In this document: positions 50,274-61,420 of the stretch, piece after piece
How the letters are laid out: every line of letters begins with the position of its first letter
Numbering within the stretch: position 1 is the stretch's first letter
From: Tetraselmis striata
Taxonomy: Eukaryota; Chlorophyta; Chlorodendrophyceae; Chlorodendrales; Chlorodendraceae
Assembly (NCBI GenBank): GCA_006384855.1
Contig: VCJN01001523.1
Span: 36,549-100,548, forward strand
DNA length: 64,000 nt
Direction: 5' to 3'
Notes under the pieces: generated by a model
The model's database searches: none
What the model saw: the letters and a program-made list of their open reading frames with translations, nothing else
Told to the model about the DNA's origin: nothing
Made by a program: the position numbers and the translations under genes

Positions 50274-50984
50274 GTAGCGTGCGGCCGGGGGGGCGGGGGG
50301 TGGGGGTGGGGGGGGGGGGGGGGGGGGGGGAGGGGGGTGACGCGTTTATTGGCGATGCGCGGATGATGTCCGTGGATAGGGCGCGGGTCGTGGGTTTGGC
50401 TCGCTCGGCCCGGGTTACACGGGCCACCGGGCGGTGTCGATCTGTACTTTGTCGGGTAGCGGCGGCGGCGGCGGCAGTGGTAGGCGGGTCGTTCACGACG
50501 GCAGGTGGGCCGGGGAGGGGGGAGGCGGGGGGGAGGGGGGGGGGGCGGTGACCAGGCATACGCGGTGGAAGCGCGGCGAAGATCTTTAACCAGAGCTCGA
50601 ATGAAACCAATGTAAGCTATAGGCGAGAGGCTTTAGCGTAGGCACGGAAAAGGTTTGCATCAAAAGAATTGTTAAAGTGCACCGGGGTGTACACGGCTTT
50701 ATGCAACTATCGGCTTGGCAGTCGTTCGCACGCAGGCATTAGGCTTGGATATGCAATCCAGGCTTGGAGTCGTCAAGGAGTCATCGGGGCGTAATGGCTG
50801 ACGAGGGCATGACGTGTGGCAAGCACGCGGCATATGTGTGTGGGCGGATCGGCAACTTAGTCGCATGTAGTAGTTGCGTTAGTAGTATAAGGAAGTGAGT
50901 GGTACGAGTGTGACTGTATAGGTGTATGTGCGGGTACATGTATGCAGGCAGGGTTATGGTGGTAACCCTAACACGAGGAGAGGG
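50274..50984. other. Intergenic, G-rich then mixed
   Basis: Several G-rich runs at about 50286-50340 and 50516-50548; no gene seen. Confidence 0.4.
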
Positions 50985-51450
50985 AGGACCGGAAAGTCCG
51001 GGTTGAGACCAGGGTTGGGCGGAACTTCAAATGGAGGAGTTCCGTTCCGGAGGCACTGAGTTCCGCGGAATTCCGCGGAATTCAGTTCCACCGGAACGGA
51101 ACCACGGTATTCCGTGGTTGAGCCACGGTATTCCGTGGTATTCCGTGGTATGATCTGCCACGGTATTCCGTGGTATTCCGGAACGGAACCGTGGTATTCC
51201 GTGGTTGAGCCACGGTATTCCACGGTATTCCGTGGTATGACCGGAAAGTCCGGGTTGAGACCAGGGTTGGGCGGAACTTCAAATGGAGGAGTTCCGTTCC
51301 GGAGGAACTGAGTTCCGCGGAATTCCGCGGAATTCAGTTCCACCGGAACGGAACCACGGTATTCCGTTCAGTTCCGCCGGAACTGGTCAATTCCGCCAGA
51401 ATGGAACCACGGAATTCCGCCGGAACAGACTAGTTCCGCCGGAACTGAAG
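50985..51450. repeat. Tandem repeat rich in TTCCG/CGGAA palindromes
   Basis: A unit beginning CCGGAAAGTCCGGGTTGAGA occurs at about 50990 and 51241 (period about 250 bp). It contains GTTCCGCGGAATTCCGCGGA and several ACGGTATTCCGTGG copies. Related sequence, inverted, occurs at 53236-53335. Confidence 0.85.
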
Positions 51451-51479
51451 GGATTTTTGCCGGATCCAGGGCGGTTTTA

Positions 51480-52860
51480 ACTGGGTTGCTGGGCTGCTAT
51501 GATCTGCTATATGCAGCCGTGCAGGCAGAAGACACCAGTGCAAGCTGCGGATTGTAAAAAACCAATATTACATGTACGACCCTTGCCCACCTTGCCTCAC
51601 GGCCAACCATGCTAAGTATGCATTTTAAAACATCACATGGCGAAGCGGATGTTGGTAGACGCCTCCTCATCAGCACGATGCAGGGCGGCCAACTGTTGGC
51701 TGCTGCTCCTCCTCAGCCAGTTAGCGCTCTAGCGCCGATCCTTCCTGCTCACTAAAATCGACGTGGGCGGTCCTAACCCGCGGCCCGTCGCTATTTTAGT
51801 CACATACTACTAAGTATAGACACGGTTCCTAGCACCTTCGTCTGTCCGCAGCACAATGATATAATATTTCACTACTATTCCTATAGCAAATGCTATAGCG
51901 TTCTAGATGGTTCTAGTACTAGGCTCTAGTACCTACTACTAACACTCCACTAAGGCAGCGCTCCATCTAACGCTTGGTATCATCATCCCCTAGCAGGTGA
52001 CACCATAGCGTACGACAATCGCGCTCCTGCTGGTACGCAGGCGTAAGTACAGGTTACTCGCACCCCATGTGGGTACTCGTAATACTGTCATGCACTGCTA
52101 GTCGCCTTGTAGTCGCGCGTACTGTCGCCTCGTCGTCCTACTCGTACCAGTACTTCGCCTTCACTTGTACTCGCACTCGCAATGCTCATACTCGTACTTC
52201 GCTTGGCTTGTACTCGTTCTCGTCCGCCTCAGTCGTCAGCCCTTCGCTCCTTCGTCGGCTCCCGCAGTACAAAGTACAACAGTGTAGAGTACAAAACAGT
52301 TGTCGGGCAGCGCCCCTCGCATGCTATTGCCTCCATTGCGCGCGCCTCATTCCGATCCGATGGGATCTTGATAACAGCGGCATGGAACGCAGTATCAAAA
52401 GCAGTAGTCGGCAACGGGCTGTCGGCAGCCCTGCGGCATGCTTTATGCGGCATGCACGCAAGCAAAACGCACCTCCAATAGCTCATCAGTCTGCATGATG
52501 GGTTTTGCAGTGCTTCTTCAACGAGTTAGGACCGGACTTAGACTAGTAGTAGGTGGAGTGCTTGACGAAGCCGCCGTCTTAAATGCGCGGCACCGGCGGG
52601 GCCCAGAACGATGTTGCGTTGAAGTGTGCATGCATCTCCTCGTCCTCCGCGGCCGGAAACGCGAAGTGCAGAATATCTTCCTTCGCAGCGTGACCTACAC
52701 GCGAGAATCGAACCCCGGTATCTTTACATCATCGCCGACCACCGAGGCGAGTGCACCACCACCGTCAACAGCAAGCTACTCGACTGATCTGCGCATACGC
52801 TCGATCTCACCAAGTTACCTGCAAATATGATATCTACTTCTTGCTTCAGGCTTTCGTCTT
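51480..52860. other. Repeat-field flank, no gene identified
   Basis: Only weak short frames. Near 52700-52725 the minus strand has CCGGGGTTCGATTCTCG, a tRNA B-box-like sequence without a convincing full tRNA. Confidence 0.4.
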
Positions 52861-53040
52861 TCCACACATACAGGCTAGCCACCTTTCTCGGCACCTTTTC
52901 GCTTGATATGTCAACAACCCGAACAACCCGCGAAATGTCACCACAAGCGTGTACATACATTCCTTGTCATCCGCTTGCGATTGAGCGGTTTTCCTTCCCC
53001 AGTAGTGCTTTCCGTGCATTCTCTGGACGCTCCCCATGTA
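52861..53040. repeat. 180-bp repeat unit, copy 1 (contains dispersed repeat copy 4)
   Basis: CACACATACAGGCTAGCCAC through the TTTCCGTGCATTCTCTGGAC core. Aligns with 53431-53611. Confidence 0.8.
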
Positions 53041-53061
53041 TATAAAACCAACATAATCACG

Positions 53062-53230
53062 TATATATTGAGCGGTCGTCTCGTATGCGAGAAATCCCGA
53101 TATCGATTCCTTGTCGATGTATTTCGGCAATATCGGCCGTGCGTGTCCCGGGTTTACCGGGTTGATGCATAAGCCTTTTCGGGTCCTATGACGCAATGGG
53201 CTATGCCAGACCTGCGACTTCAGTTTTTGG
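53062..53230 (+). repeat. tRNA-Thr-derived SINE, copy C (partial)
   Basis: GAGCGGTCGTCTCGTATGCG, the ATTTCGGCAATATCGGCC body and GGGCTATGCCAGACCTGCGA match copies A and B. The 3' tail is missing. Confidence 0.7.
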
Positions 53231-53235
53231 CCGAG

Positions 53236-53335
53236 TTCCGGCCGGCAGAACGGAATTCCGGGATCCAATTCCACCCGGTTGGAGCTCCGGAACTCGCCGG
53301 AACGGAACTGAGTTCCGCCCAACCCCGGTTGCGAC
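53236..53335 (-). repeat. Inverted copy of the TTCCG/CGGAA repeat
   Basis: GGTTGGGCGGAACTCAGTTC on the minus strand matches the unit at 51010 and 51260. Confidence 0.6.
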
Positions 53336-53430
53336 CCAAGGACCTAAGCCATAGGAGCCCGAATCATCTGCACTTGAGTCTTGTAGGAGAAGTCTTGAAC
53401 TGCTGCAAGTGAGAATCGAACTCCGGTCTC

Positions 53431-53611
53431 TTGCCACACAGGCTAGCCACCTTTCTCGGCACCGCTGTATGCTTGACATCTTAAGCAACAACCGCAGCAA
53501 CCCGCGAAATATCATCACTAGCCTGTACACATTCCTTGTCATCCGCTCGCGATTGGGCGGTTTTCCTTCCCCAGTGCTTTCCGTGCATTCTCTGGACGCT
53601 CTCCCTGTATC
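53431..53611. repeat. 180-bp repeat unit, copy 2 (contains dispersed repeat copy 5)
   Basis: CCACACAGGCTAGCCACCTT to CCGTGCATTCTCTGGACGCT. Just outside it, the minus strand reads GGAGTTCGATTCTC, a tRNA B-box-like motif. Confidence 0.8.
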
Positions 53612-54973
53612 TACACCCCTGCACATAAGTTTGGGGTCCCTTTTCGGCAGTCTCAAGACTTCACAAGTCAAGGGTACCTGAACGTAGGGTATATGAGATG
53701 AAACCCTGGAATCTCAGAGGGCTTTATAAAACCTGCATGACGAGTGGCTCAAACCGAAGCTTAATGAACTTTGACTAGGGAATCACGCTGCACTTGGTGC
53801 GTGGATGGGCGTCGCCTGCAACTGCACCAAAACCGGGGTCGGTATCACGCACACGCCGACGCGCGTGCATAGGCAACCAAACGGCGGGATGGCCATGAAC
53901 GCGTGAGGAAACACATTGGCGAGGGGCTCGGGTGCATTTGGTTGGGGTGCAGCCGTGTGGGCGGCGGCCAGTGCATGTCGCGTTGCGATACTGGCATGGC
54001 ATCAGTGTCGGCCACGCGCGGCAACACCCCTTGGCTTCAAAACGCTATAACTTCTCAGGGTTTGCTCAGAAAAACTTTTTAAAAATATCACGCCATTCCT
54101 CGTTTAATTCTGCGTCGGGAACACTCTTCCATAATCACAAAATCGATTTTTTGGGTCTCCGGAAAAATCCCCAAAGATGATCATCCAAGTTGCCCCTCAC
54201 TGCCTCATGTGCCCACCCATATCGGGCGCGTGGCTTTGCGCCAAGTGCGTGTCTAAGCCCCATACTCAGTTGCGCGAGAGCGTTATGTATGTGGATGACC
54301 ACGGACCACCAACACTTGGCATGTGCCACCTCCTAGCGATACACACATCTACCAGCCAAAATGCTATTTTCCACAGCATTTTTCAAGGAATTTCATATTA
54401 ATCAAAATCCACGCCCCTACCGCGCCACCCCGCCCACGAAACGGTGCAACTGGCATTCCACCACGCGCCCCCATAGTACATCATCGCCCTACGCCAAGGG
54501 GGCCATCGAGCGCCTCTCCTACGTGCGTTCGCCACAGAAACAGCAGCATTTTCACCCCAAAACTGCTCCCCACAGTGGCCAACTTGACGTTGGGGTGTCA
54601 CGTCGTGCCTATAGCGACATGCTTTCAGTGGCCTACACGCACGGTGTATGCAACTTATGCCAAGGGCGGCCGTATCCACCGAGTTTGGTGCGACGAGTGC
54701 CGCTATTTCCATAGGACGGTTTGGACGGTTGGCGCAACCCACAACTTTCTGGCGCCAACGCACCATGCAATGATTTCGCGTTTTTGAAAGGGCGCCCACA
54801 AATGGTCGTGTTGTCGCGCGGGTGGGTATAAAGCGCACAATAGGCGTTCGCCCGAACTATTCCCACTGTAGTTAGCATGTATGCACATGCAGCCGGCGTT
54901 ATCCTCGCCCATGCATGCGCTTTCCGATCGAAAATGCAAAACCCGGACTTATGTGGAGGGGTGTAGAACCATC
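53612..54973. other. Region with weak Cys-rich frames
   Basis: A frame at 54177-54401 includes CLMCPPISGAWLCAKC and one ending at 54787 includes VWCDECRYFHR. Each has CxxC pairs but no recognised family. They could be remnants of one mobile or host gene. Confidence 0.3.
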
Positions 54974-55262
54974 ATCACGTATATTGAGCGGTCGTCGTCT
55001 CGTGTGCGAGAAATCCCGAGATCGATTCCTGGTCGATGTATTTCGGCAATATCGGCCCTGCGTGCCCTGCTTGTTTTTTTTTCCGCCCGGCTTACCCTGC
55101 GTGTTTACCCGGTTGATGCATTAGCCTTTCCGGGTCCGAATGACGCAATGGGCTATGCCGGACGTACGACTGCAGTTTGCGCAAGAGGTATCGCTATCAG
55201 GAGATAGTGCTGCGGCGGCTTCTGCCGATGCTGTCCTGGGCGAACTCTACCTTTCACCCGCG
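54974..55262 (+). repeat. tRNA-Thr-derived SINE, copy D
   Basis: Full-length relative of copy C with a roughly 40-bp insertion (a T run and a repeated CCCTGCGTG) near 55065-55105. Ends GGGCGAACTCTACCTTTCAC. Confidence 0.7.
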
Positions 55263-55282
55263 AAATAATTGAGGCACTGCCA

Positions 55283-55314
55283 TTTCTCCGGACGCTCTCC
55301 CTGTAACCAAAAAG
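55283..55314 (+). repeat. Dispersed repeat 'CATTCTCTGGACGC' copy 6 (partial)
   Basis: TTTCTCCGGACGCTCTCCCT then GTAACCAAAAAG, 180 bp upstream of the UPF0114 start. Confidence 0.65.
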
Positions 55315-55491
55315 TCACTGCCAAGGCGTCACGCAGCGGCTACTCCAGATCAATCTTCACCCCTTGTCCCACCACGGAGGTGGCCGGCAAGCGGTGCCCG
55401 GTAGCAGCATCCACGCAGCTTGGTCATTGTACCTGCCTGGAACACTCCAGATCAATCTTCACTTCTCAGTCTCTGGCTTTTGAAAAACCTC

Positions 55492-56495
55492 ATGTTAATG
55501 ATGATGACGCGGCGGACGATCGCCATCACAGCTGGCACCCCCAGCGCCATCGGCATCCCGAAGGCCAAGGGGCATGTGGCCCTGCGGGGCACCTCCCGCC
55601 TGTGTCCGAGGCTGTTTTCCCCTCGGGCTAGGGCCCGTGCTGAGGGGGTGATCCCGCCTCGCGTCCCGGGGTTGAGTGCTTCTGAACCGCCGCCGGCAGG
55701 CTGCCCGCGCCGGCGGGAGCAGCGCGCCGGCATGGTGCGCCCGGCGTCGGCCACTCCCACTTTCCCCGCCAGCGATGACAACGGCGGCGCGGGCGATTCC
55801 GCCGCACCAGGCAACTCGGAAGGGAAAAATGCAAAATCCGCGATGCCCAGGCTGGGGAAATCGCACATGGTTGACAAGTTTTTCCAGCGACTGCTGTGGA
55901 GCTCGAGGACCTTCGTGTTGGCGGCGGTGCTGGGGTCGCTGGTCATGTCTGGCCTCATGTACGCACAATTCCCGCCGATTGGCAAGAGGCGCCCCGCCCA
56001 GTGGAGCTCGCCGTGCGACCCCGCTAACACGCTTGCCTGTCCGCCTGCTGACCGCTGTTCAGGTTTTTGCAAGGGGTGGCTGGCGTGGCGGAGTGTTTCC
56101 ATTCGGTGTACGCCCACGTGCTAGCCGGGCATTTCACGATCGAGGAACCGGACGTGGCACTGGCGTGCGTGGAGATCCTGGACAAGTTTCTCGCAGGCAT
56201 CGTGACTCTCATATTTGGCATCGGTGTCTACGAGCTCTTTATCAACGAGATTGACATGGGCGAGCAGAAGAATGGCGAGAAGCGCACCGACCGCCCCACA
56301 TGGCTGCACATCGGCGGCATTGAGGATCTGGAGATGCGCCTGGGCAAGGTGGTCATCACCATCCTCGTGGTCAACCTTCTCGCTGCCGCGAAGAAGATAG
56401 CTATCACGCAGGCCGTCCATCTAGTGTACATCGCCGCCGCGCTCTTCCTGGCAGCCGGCGCACTCACCGTGCTGCACTGGGCAGACTCCCACTAG
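55492..56495 (+). CDS. UPF0114 (YqhA-type) membrane protein, probably plastid-targeted (2 exons)
   Basis: Member of the UPF0114 family of small membrane proteins, biochemical role unknown. Exons 55492-55958 and 56063-56495 join at phase 2 (GGCCTCAT|GTACGC ... TTCAG|G), giving 299 aa. The start at 55492 (MLMMMTRRTIAITAG) opens an Arg/Ser/Ala-rich leader of about 110 residues, as plastid targeting needs; a lone in-frame GTG lies upstream. The family core follows: FFQRLLWSSRTFVLAAVLGS (TM1), FLAGIVTLIFGIGVYELFI (TM2), the RPTWLHIGGIEDLEMRLGKV signature, TM3 and TM4. The plant homologue of this family is predicted chloroplastic (family knowledge). It is convergent with CPSF6. Confidence 0.88.
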
Positions 56496-57116
56496 CGGGC
56501 CACGACGTCCCTCTGCGTTGATCCGTTCCCACCAGCCCTCACTCGCCGCCTGCCCTGTCATTGCGCTCGCTGCCCTTACCTATCAGCGGCGCCTCCTGAG
56601 CGTATGATTTTTGGGGGACAGGCATGCAAACAACAATAAGAACACTCACTTCCAAAGACTTTGAGACCGGCGAGCAGGAGCACAGCCCCTTTCAACGCCC
56701 CCCCCCCCACACACACACACACCACCACGCCCTTCGCTTGCTGCCACCGGGTCGTGGCTGTGTTTCCTTTGATGTGTCGCTCAGGTGGCGAAGACACACT
56801 GAGCACATCGCGCAGTGTTACAGTAACCAAGCACGCATCACACCATGAGCCTCGATCGCAATCCGCCGGTAGATGGGCAACAGTAGTCCCACAAACGGGG
56901 GTCACGGCAAGTAGGTTGTGAGGGGCAGGAGCTAGGATAGGGAGGAATTGGCCACCTGGCCAAAGGCTGGTATGTCACTTGCGCAGCGATCTCGGGACGG
57001 GTGAATGAACAGCAAGTTGTAATCAGCACGTTGCAATTCAATTTTGATTTCCTTACAGGGGACAATGCACTGCACCACCGTGCCTGGTTGCCTGCTGAGC
57101 GGGGACAGCTCGCAGC
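56496..57116. other. Intergenic between convergent genes
   Basis: Contains a short C run followed by (AC)n at about 56698-56722. No gene seen. Confidence 0.5.
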
Positions 57117-59172
57117 TCAATCTCGGCGGCGCTTATGCCGGTCGGAGCGCTCGCCCTTGCTGTCACCGCCGTCGCGCCGGCCGCTGGGCGGAGGCGGCGG
57201 GGGCGCAAAGCTCGGCATGCCGCCCCCCATGCCGCCCCCCATGCCCATCATGCCAGACATGCCCATCATGCCCGCCATCATCGCGGGGTTCATCATTGCA
57301 GGGTTGAAGCCGCCCATCATGCCAGGCATGCCGGGCATCCCGGGCATCCCGCGACTTGGGTTGCCCATGCCAGCGCGCGGCCGGTCCCGACGGCCACCCC
57401 CGCCAGACCGATTGCCGCCCCCACCCCCGCCCCCACCGCCCCACTGGCCGCCCCGGCCCGGGTGAGGCGCGCCGCCAGGAGCGGGGCCACGCGGACCCGG
57501 CCCACCGCCCAAGTTGCGGCCCGGCCCGCCTTCGCGGTGCAGCGTCACGGCGGCGTTGCGCCCGTTGATGACGCGTGCGTGCAGGCCGTCGCGGCACGGC
57601 ACCGCCGCCTCCGGCTCCATGAAGTCCACAATCGCGGAGCCCTGCGCGCCGCAGCAGCAAAGAAATGAATGTGTTACCATGCATGGAAGGCCACCGCCCT
57701 CCACTAGCTGGGCCCAGCTGCGCATAGAGATGGCCACCCCTGTGCTGAGCATTGGCCCGTAAGGATGTGCTCACAAGGTGGACGCCAAAGCTCCACTCAC
57801 TCCCCGAGGGGTACAGCAGCTTTCATCGCTCGATGTCACTGATTCAAAATTCCATTGATCAAATCAAGATCTCAAAAGCTTGATTGTGATATTCTAAAGT
57901 TTTTATCAACTTCCTTGAATGACAGTATCTATTCCAGCAGTCGGTTTTAACGAGATCGGTCAATCACTATACCGTTGATTGCTTCACCATGGAGAGACGG
58001 ATGCATGTGTAAAGAAGAAATCACAGAGGGAAGGGGGTGGGGGGGTAGGGGGGCTTGCTCTGCGGTGTGCGGTACTGTGCGCACCTTCGACTTGCCGTTG
58101 GTCTTTTCCTCCTGGAAGCGGATGTTGACGACCTTGCCGTACTCGCTGCACGCTATCTCCAGGTCGGCATCCGTCGTCCACCACTGCGGCGGATACCCCG
58201 GATGGTACTCAGCGGTACCCCACCCCATCACCTCCCACCTCAGCCCTGGTCTCCTCGCCTTGCGTCCTTGTGTCCCCCCCCCCCCCCCCCCCTTGCGGCC
58301 TGCCCCTCCAGTGGTAGCCTCTCGCCATGCCGATTCGCCCAGCTGCCATCCAGGCCTTGACCCCCTCCCATCACACAAACACTGCCTGCTATGCTTACCT
58401 GCAGGTTGCCGATGTAGATGGCGCTGCCAACAACAGGCAGCCCCAGGTGCGCGGCGCCAGGTTGGCCAGCCATCACCCCGCCCGGTGGCCCGTGGCCATC
58501 CAGGCCCACCTGCCCCGTGCCCTTGGCGCCATCGCCCTGCCCCGCCGCCCTCTCCGCCCCTGCACCGCTGCCCTGTCGGACGGACAGGCGGTCACGACCG
58601 TGAGATCATTGACAAAGGTGCGACGTAAGGGGGGGGGGGGGCGGGGGGGGGGGGGACAGGGGGGAGCGCTGGACGATGCAGAGAGGCTCATTTCTGATCG
58701 CAGAACAGCACACCGACTTGTGCCCGCCATGGAGGCGCGCAGTGTGTTTGTTCACGGTGATGGCGTCGCGTGCTGATAAAGCGTTGAAGCGCAGGTTCGG
58801 ATTGAATTGCTGTGCTTAGTTGTTTGTTTCTGGATTTCATGTGTGCATTCGCGCAGTGACAGTGGGTTGTTCCTGCGCAAGGGTGCCGCGCGCGCTCACC
58901 TGCGGCGCGCCGTCCTCCGGCTTGGTGCCGCCGCCGTCGGGCTCCAGCGGCGCATCGGCGTCCCCGTAGATGTCGACGTCCTCCTCCGCGGCAGCACCGC
59001 CCGCCACAGCCGCGGCCGCCGCGCCTGCGCCACCCGCCACGCCGCCCTCACCCGCCTCAGCCCCCTCCTCCTGCTCCTCCTCCCCGCCACCCACATCGCC
59101 GTACAGGTCGTCGTCGTCAAAGTCCTCGTCGTCGCCCATGATATCCTTCTCCAGGTCGTCTGCGTCCGCCAT
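57117..59172 (-). CDS. CPSF6: CPSF6-like RRM protein, cleavage factor Im 68-kDa subunit (4 exons)
   Basis: Probable large subunit of cleavage factor Im, which guides pre-mRNA 3'-end cleavage site choice. Minus-strand exons: 59172-58900, 58572-58399, 58183-58085, 57641-57117; 356 aa, all introns GT-AG. The N-terminus is acidic with DDLYGDVG and DVDIYGDAD, as in animal CPSF6. One RRM spans exons 2-4: AIYIGNLQ (RNP2), WWTTDADLEIACSEYG (the family's WWTTD signature), KGSAIVDF (RNP1). A Gly/Arg/Pro region and Met-Gly repeats (MPGMPGMPGMMGG) follow. The tail is short and basic (RSDRHKRRRD) rather than the long RS domain of metazoan CPSF6. The ATG is 404 bp from the TIR transposon. Confidence 0.93.
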
Positions 59173-59700
59173 CTCGCGGAGCTCCCTTGGCGGATCAGCC
59201 TGGCAGGGACCACGGGGCGCAGGCGAGGGCAACATCTCCGCGGACTCAGCACCAAGCCCCGCCAATATCGGTTTACCCCGCTTTCCTCCCCCTATCTCGC
59301 CTGCTGGTACTCGCGAGCGCAGTGAGCTGCTGCGACTTTGGGCGACGTAGCAGGTCCGTTGCACGAGACATCCACCCGGTAGATCTGCTGCAGGAAAGCT
59401 GCTCTCACCTTCGATGCTGCTGGAGAAACTCTCGGGCCGTCTGCCCTGGCAGAATTATGGCGGCACTGCTGGGAGATCTTATCTTTTGCGCGATGACTCG
59501 CGAGTGGGGAAAGAGCGCCGGGGCGAGGGGCGGGGCGGCCGCCTACATACGGATTATCGCGACCGCCTTTATTTAGGTTCATTTCATACCACGGTTCGCG
59601 TGCCGCCCTAGCCGCGTGCCGCCCTAATACTCGTACCAGAGCGCGCCACGTCGACCGGGCCGCGGGGGCCATTATGAAAATTCGCGCACGCCCCCGACAC

Positions 59701-59763
59701 CAAGGCGGCACGCGTGTACGGGGCATTTTTTTTCAAAATGCCCCGTACACGCGTGCCGCCTTG
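59701..59763. repeat. Perfect 29-bp hairpin inside the TIR element
   Basis: Arms 59701-59729 and 59735-59763 are exact reverse complements with a 5-nt loop. The arms include GGCGGCACGCG, the element's recurrent motif. Confidence 0.95.
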
Positions 59764-59789
59764 CTACCCTGAATTTTAAGAGCGTCTAT

Positions 59790-60446
59790 ATGTTCCGGGG
59801 CGAGATATATCATTTACCTGTACCGCTGCCGGAGCGGGCAATTGCTCTCAACCCGCACTTGCTCGCTCCACCCTCAGGGTGTTCCCGTTCACCGTTTGCA
59901 AAGGACGGCGGGGAGGCGGCCAACCGTCCTCCCAGGATGCCTACGCCGCGTTCAGACCGGGCCGCTGCCCGCGAGGTGAGGCGGTCACCCGCCATCCCGC
60001 GCGCTCGGGCATCTGGCGCAGCTGATCGCTCCTCAGTAGACCGTGTGGACGCCAGCTTAGGGCTCAGCACAGACAGCCGTATGCAGCGTATCGAGGAGGC
60101 AGACCCTGAATTTGAGTGTGAGTCCGGAGGGCGCGATGGCGAGGACGAAGTTCAACAAAGCGATGGGCTGCGCGACTGCTACGTCAAGGGCTGCAAAGTC
60201 GGGACGCTTTTCGACTCCACCCGGTTGCAGCACCGCTGTCGCGAGTGCCAGGGGCACTTTCACGCCCTTTGCGCATCCTCCATCAATACCTCCGACGATC
60301 CGAACTATTGCGGCTGTCAGCAGGCGCCCCTTATCGGCGGGGTCCAGGCCCAGGAGCCAAACAGCGCGACAGCAGGGAGGTGGAGAGGCGGGCTGCGGGC
60401 GCGGGGGACATATGCACCGCGTTTCCGCCGCTGCGCGTATGTATGA
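59790..60446 (+). CDS. Zinc-finger ORF carried by the TIR element
   Basis: A 218-codon ORF within the transposon. Residues 1-120 are Arg/Ala/Ser-rich and then acidic. Residues about 127-180 hold a Cys/His cluster: C-x4-C, then LQHRCRECQGHFHALC, then C-x-C, which could bind two zinc ions in a PHD- or BED-like way. No transposase catalytic core is visible. It may be a DNA-binding accessory protein, a captured host fragment, or a transposase remnant. Start uncertain: ATG 59790 or 59939. Confidence 0.5.
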   Translation: MFRGEIYHLPVPLPERAIALNPHLLAPPSGCSRSPFAKDGGEAANRPPRMPTPRSDRAAAREVRRSPAIPRARASGAADRSSVDRVDASLGLSTDSRMQRIEEADPEFECESGGRDGEDEVQQSDGLRDCYVKGCKVGTLFDSTRLQHRCRECQGHFHALCASSINTSDDPNYCGCQQAPLIGGVQAQEPNSATAGRWRGGLRARGTYAPRFRRCAYV

Positions 60447-60582
60447 AATGCTGTTTTTTGCGGCGGCACGCGTGCGCTTATTCGCCCAATGCCACTGGCT
60501 ACGTGGCAGCACGATATCGCGTATCGTTTAGGGCGGCACGCGGCTAGGGCGGCACGCGGACCGTGGTATGAAACGGACCTTA

Positions 60583-61420
60583 GATGCTGCGCTGTAGATA
60601 GCGATGTCTGACCCCCTACCTGCGCAGCAGGTAGCGATGCCCTGATGAGCGAGTTCTAGCGGCGAAAAGGTATGCTGAAGGCGCGCAACGCGCGCGCGCC
60701 AGGCAATACAGACAATACAGACCGGTATTCATTGTCTACATGCGTCTTGCTTCATTCCGAGAATTCTTGGAATGAAGCAAGACACATGTATTCATTGAAG
60801 AAAAAGTGAGCTTTCCATGGTAAGCTAGACTCAGAGCCATAACAGGCTAGTGTACCCATTGTGCGTGTTCTCCCAAGTGCGTGATCTCCCATTTTTAAAA
60901 TTCTAAGTTTATGTGTCATGTTTTGTTCTACTTTTTAAACAGCAACTGAAGTAAGCTCCCCATAATTAAATGCTTATCGTACTGGCGATATTTACATGTT
61001 ACTACTAGGCATATGTGCGTATGTTTCATGTTATGTCTGGTTATCTGTTATTTAGACTCACCGCTTACACTCACAGCGGCTGTCAAAATATTGTGCAACT
61101 ACTACCGGTGTCATGTATGCTTACTATGTCATGACCTTGAGTGTATATGGGCAGTAAGCATGCTGTCATCCAAGCATCTGTCGTCCTAAGTCCACTAGGA
61201 CATCATTGACGCGCTCTCTGGGACAATTTTCAGGTCTGGAGCATTGCCATTCCCTGCAGCTCCACGGCATCGTTGGCAATCGACACTTCAGCTACGGCGG
61301 TATAACTTACATGGCGCCCCACCAAGTCTCCAAGTGCATGCTTCACAATCATTAACCGCAAGTCACTTCCTAATTGGGCGGGGCTGTCGCCACCATCACG
61401 TGTGCTCAGCTGCGGCGGAT
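60583..61420. other. Intergenic with an imperfect hairpin
   Basis: At 60739-60788 CATGCGTCTTGCTTCATTCC and GGAATGAAGCAAGACACATG form a 20-bp stem with one mismatch around a 10-nt loop. Otherwise AT-rich and without a gene. Confidence 0.7.

Larger units (their letters stand above)
59576..60579. mobile_element. 1-kb TIR DNA transposon with TTA target-site duplication
   Basis: Terminal inverted repeats of about 51 bp, 59576-59626 and 60529-60579, differ at only three positions and share TTTCATACCACGGT. They are flanked on both sides by TTA (59573-59575 and 60580-60582), a 3-bp duplication as made by PIF/Harbinger transposases. The motif GCGTGCCGCC (or its complement) occurs seven times: twice in each TIR, in both arms of a 29-bp hairpin (59701-59763), and near 60461. 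The single ORF inside has a zinc-binding pattern but no DDE transposase, so the element is probably non-autonomous. Superfamily assignment rests on the duplication length only. Confidence 0.85.

Noticed and set aside
56067-56495. UPF0114 start at an internal TTG or at the 55420 GTG
   Set aside because: Eukaryotic starts are expected to be ATG. The two-exon model with ATG 55492 gives a complete family core and a leader.
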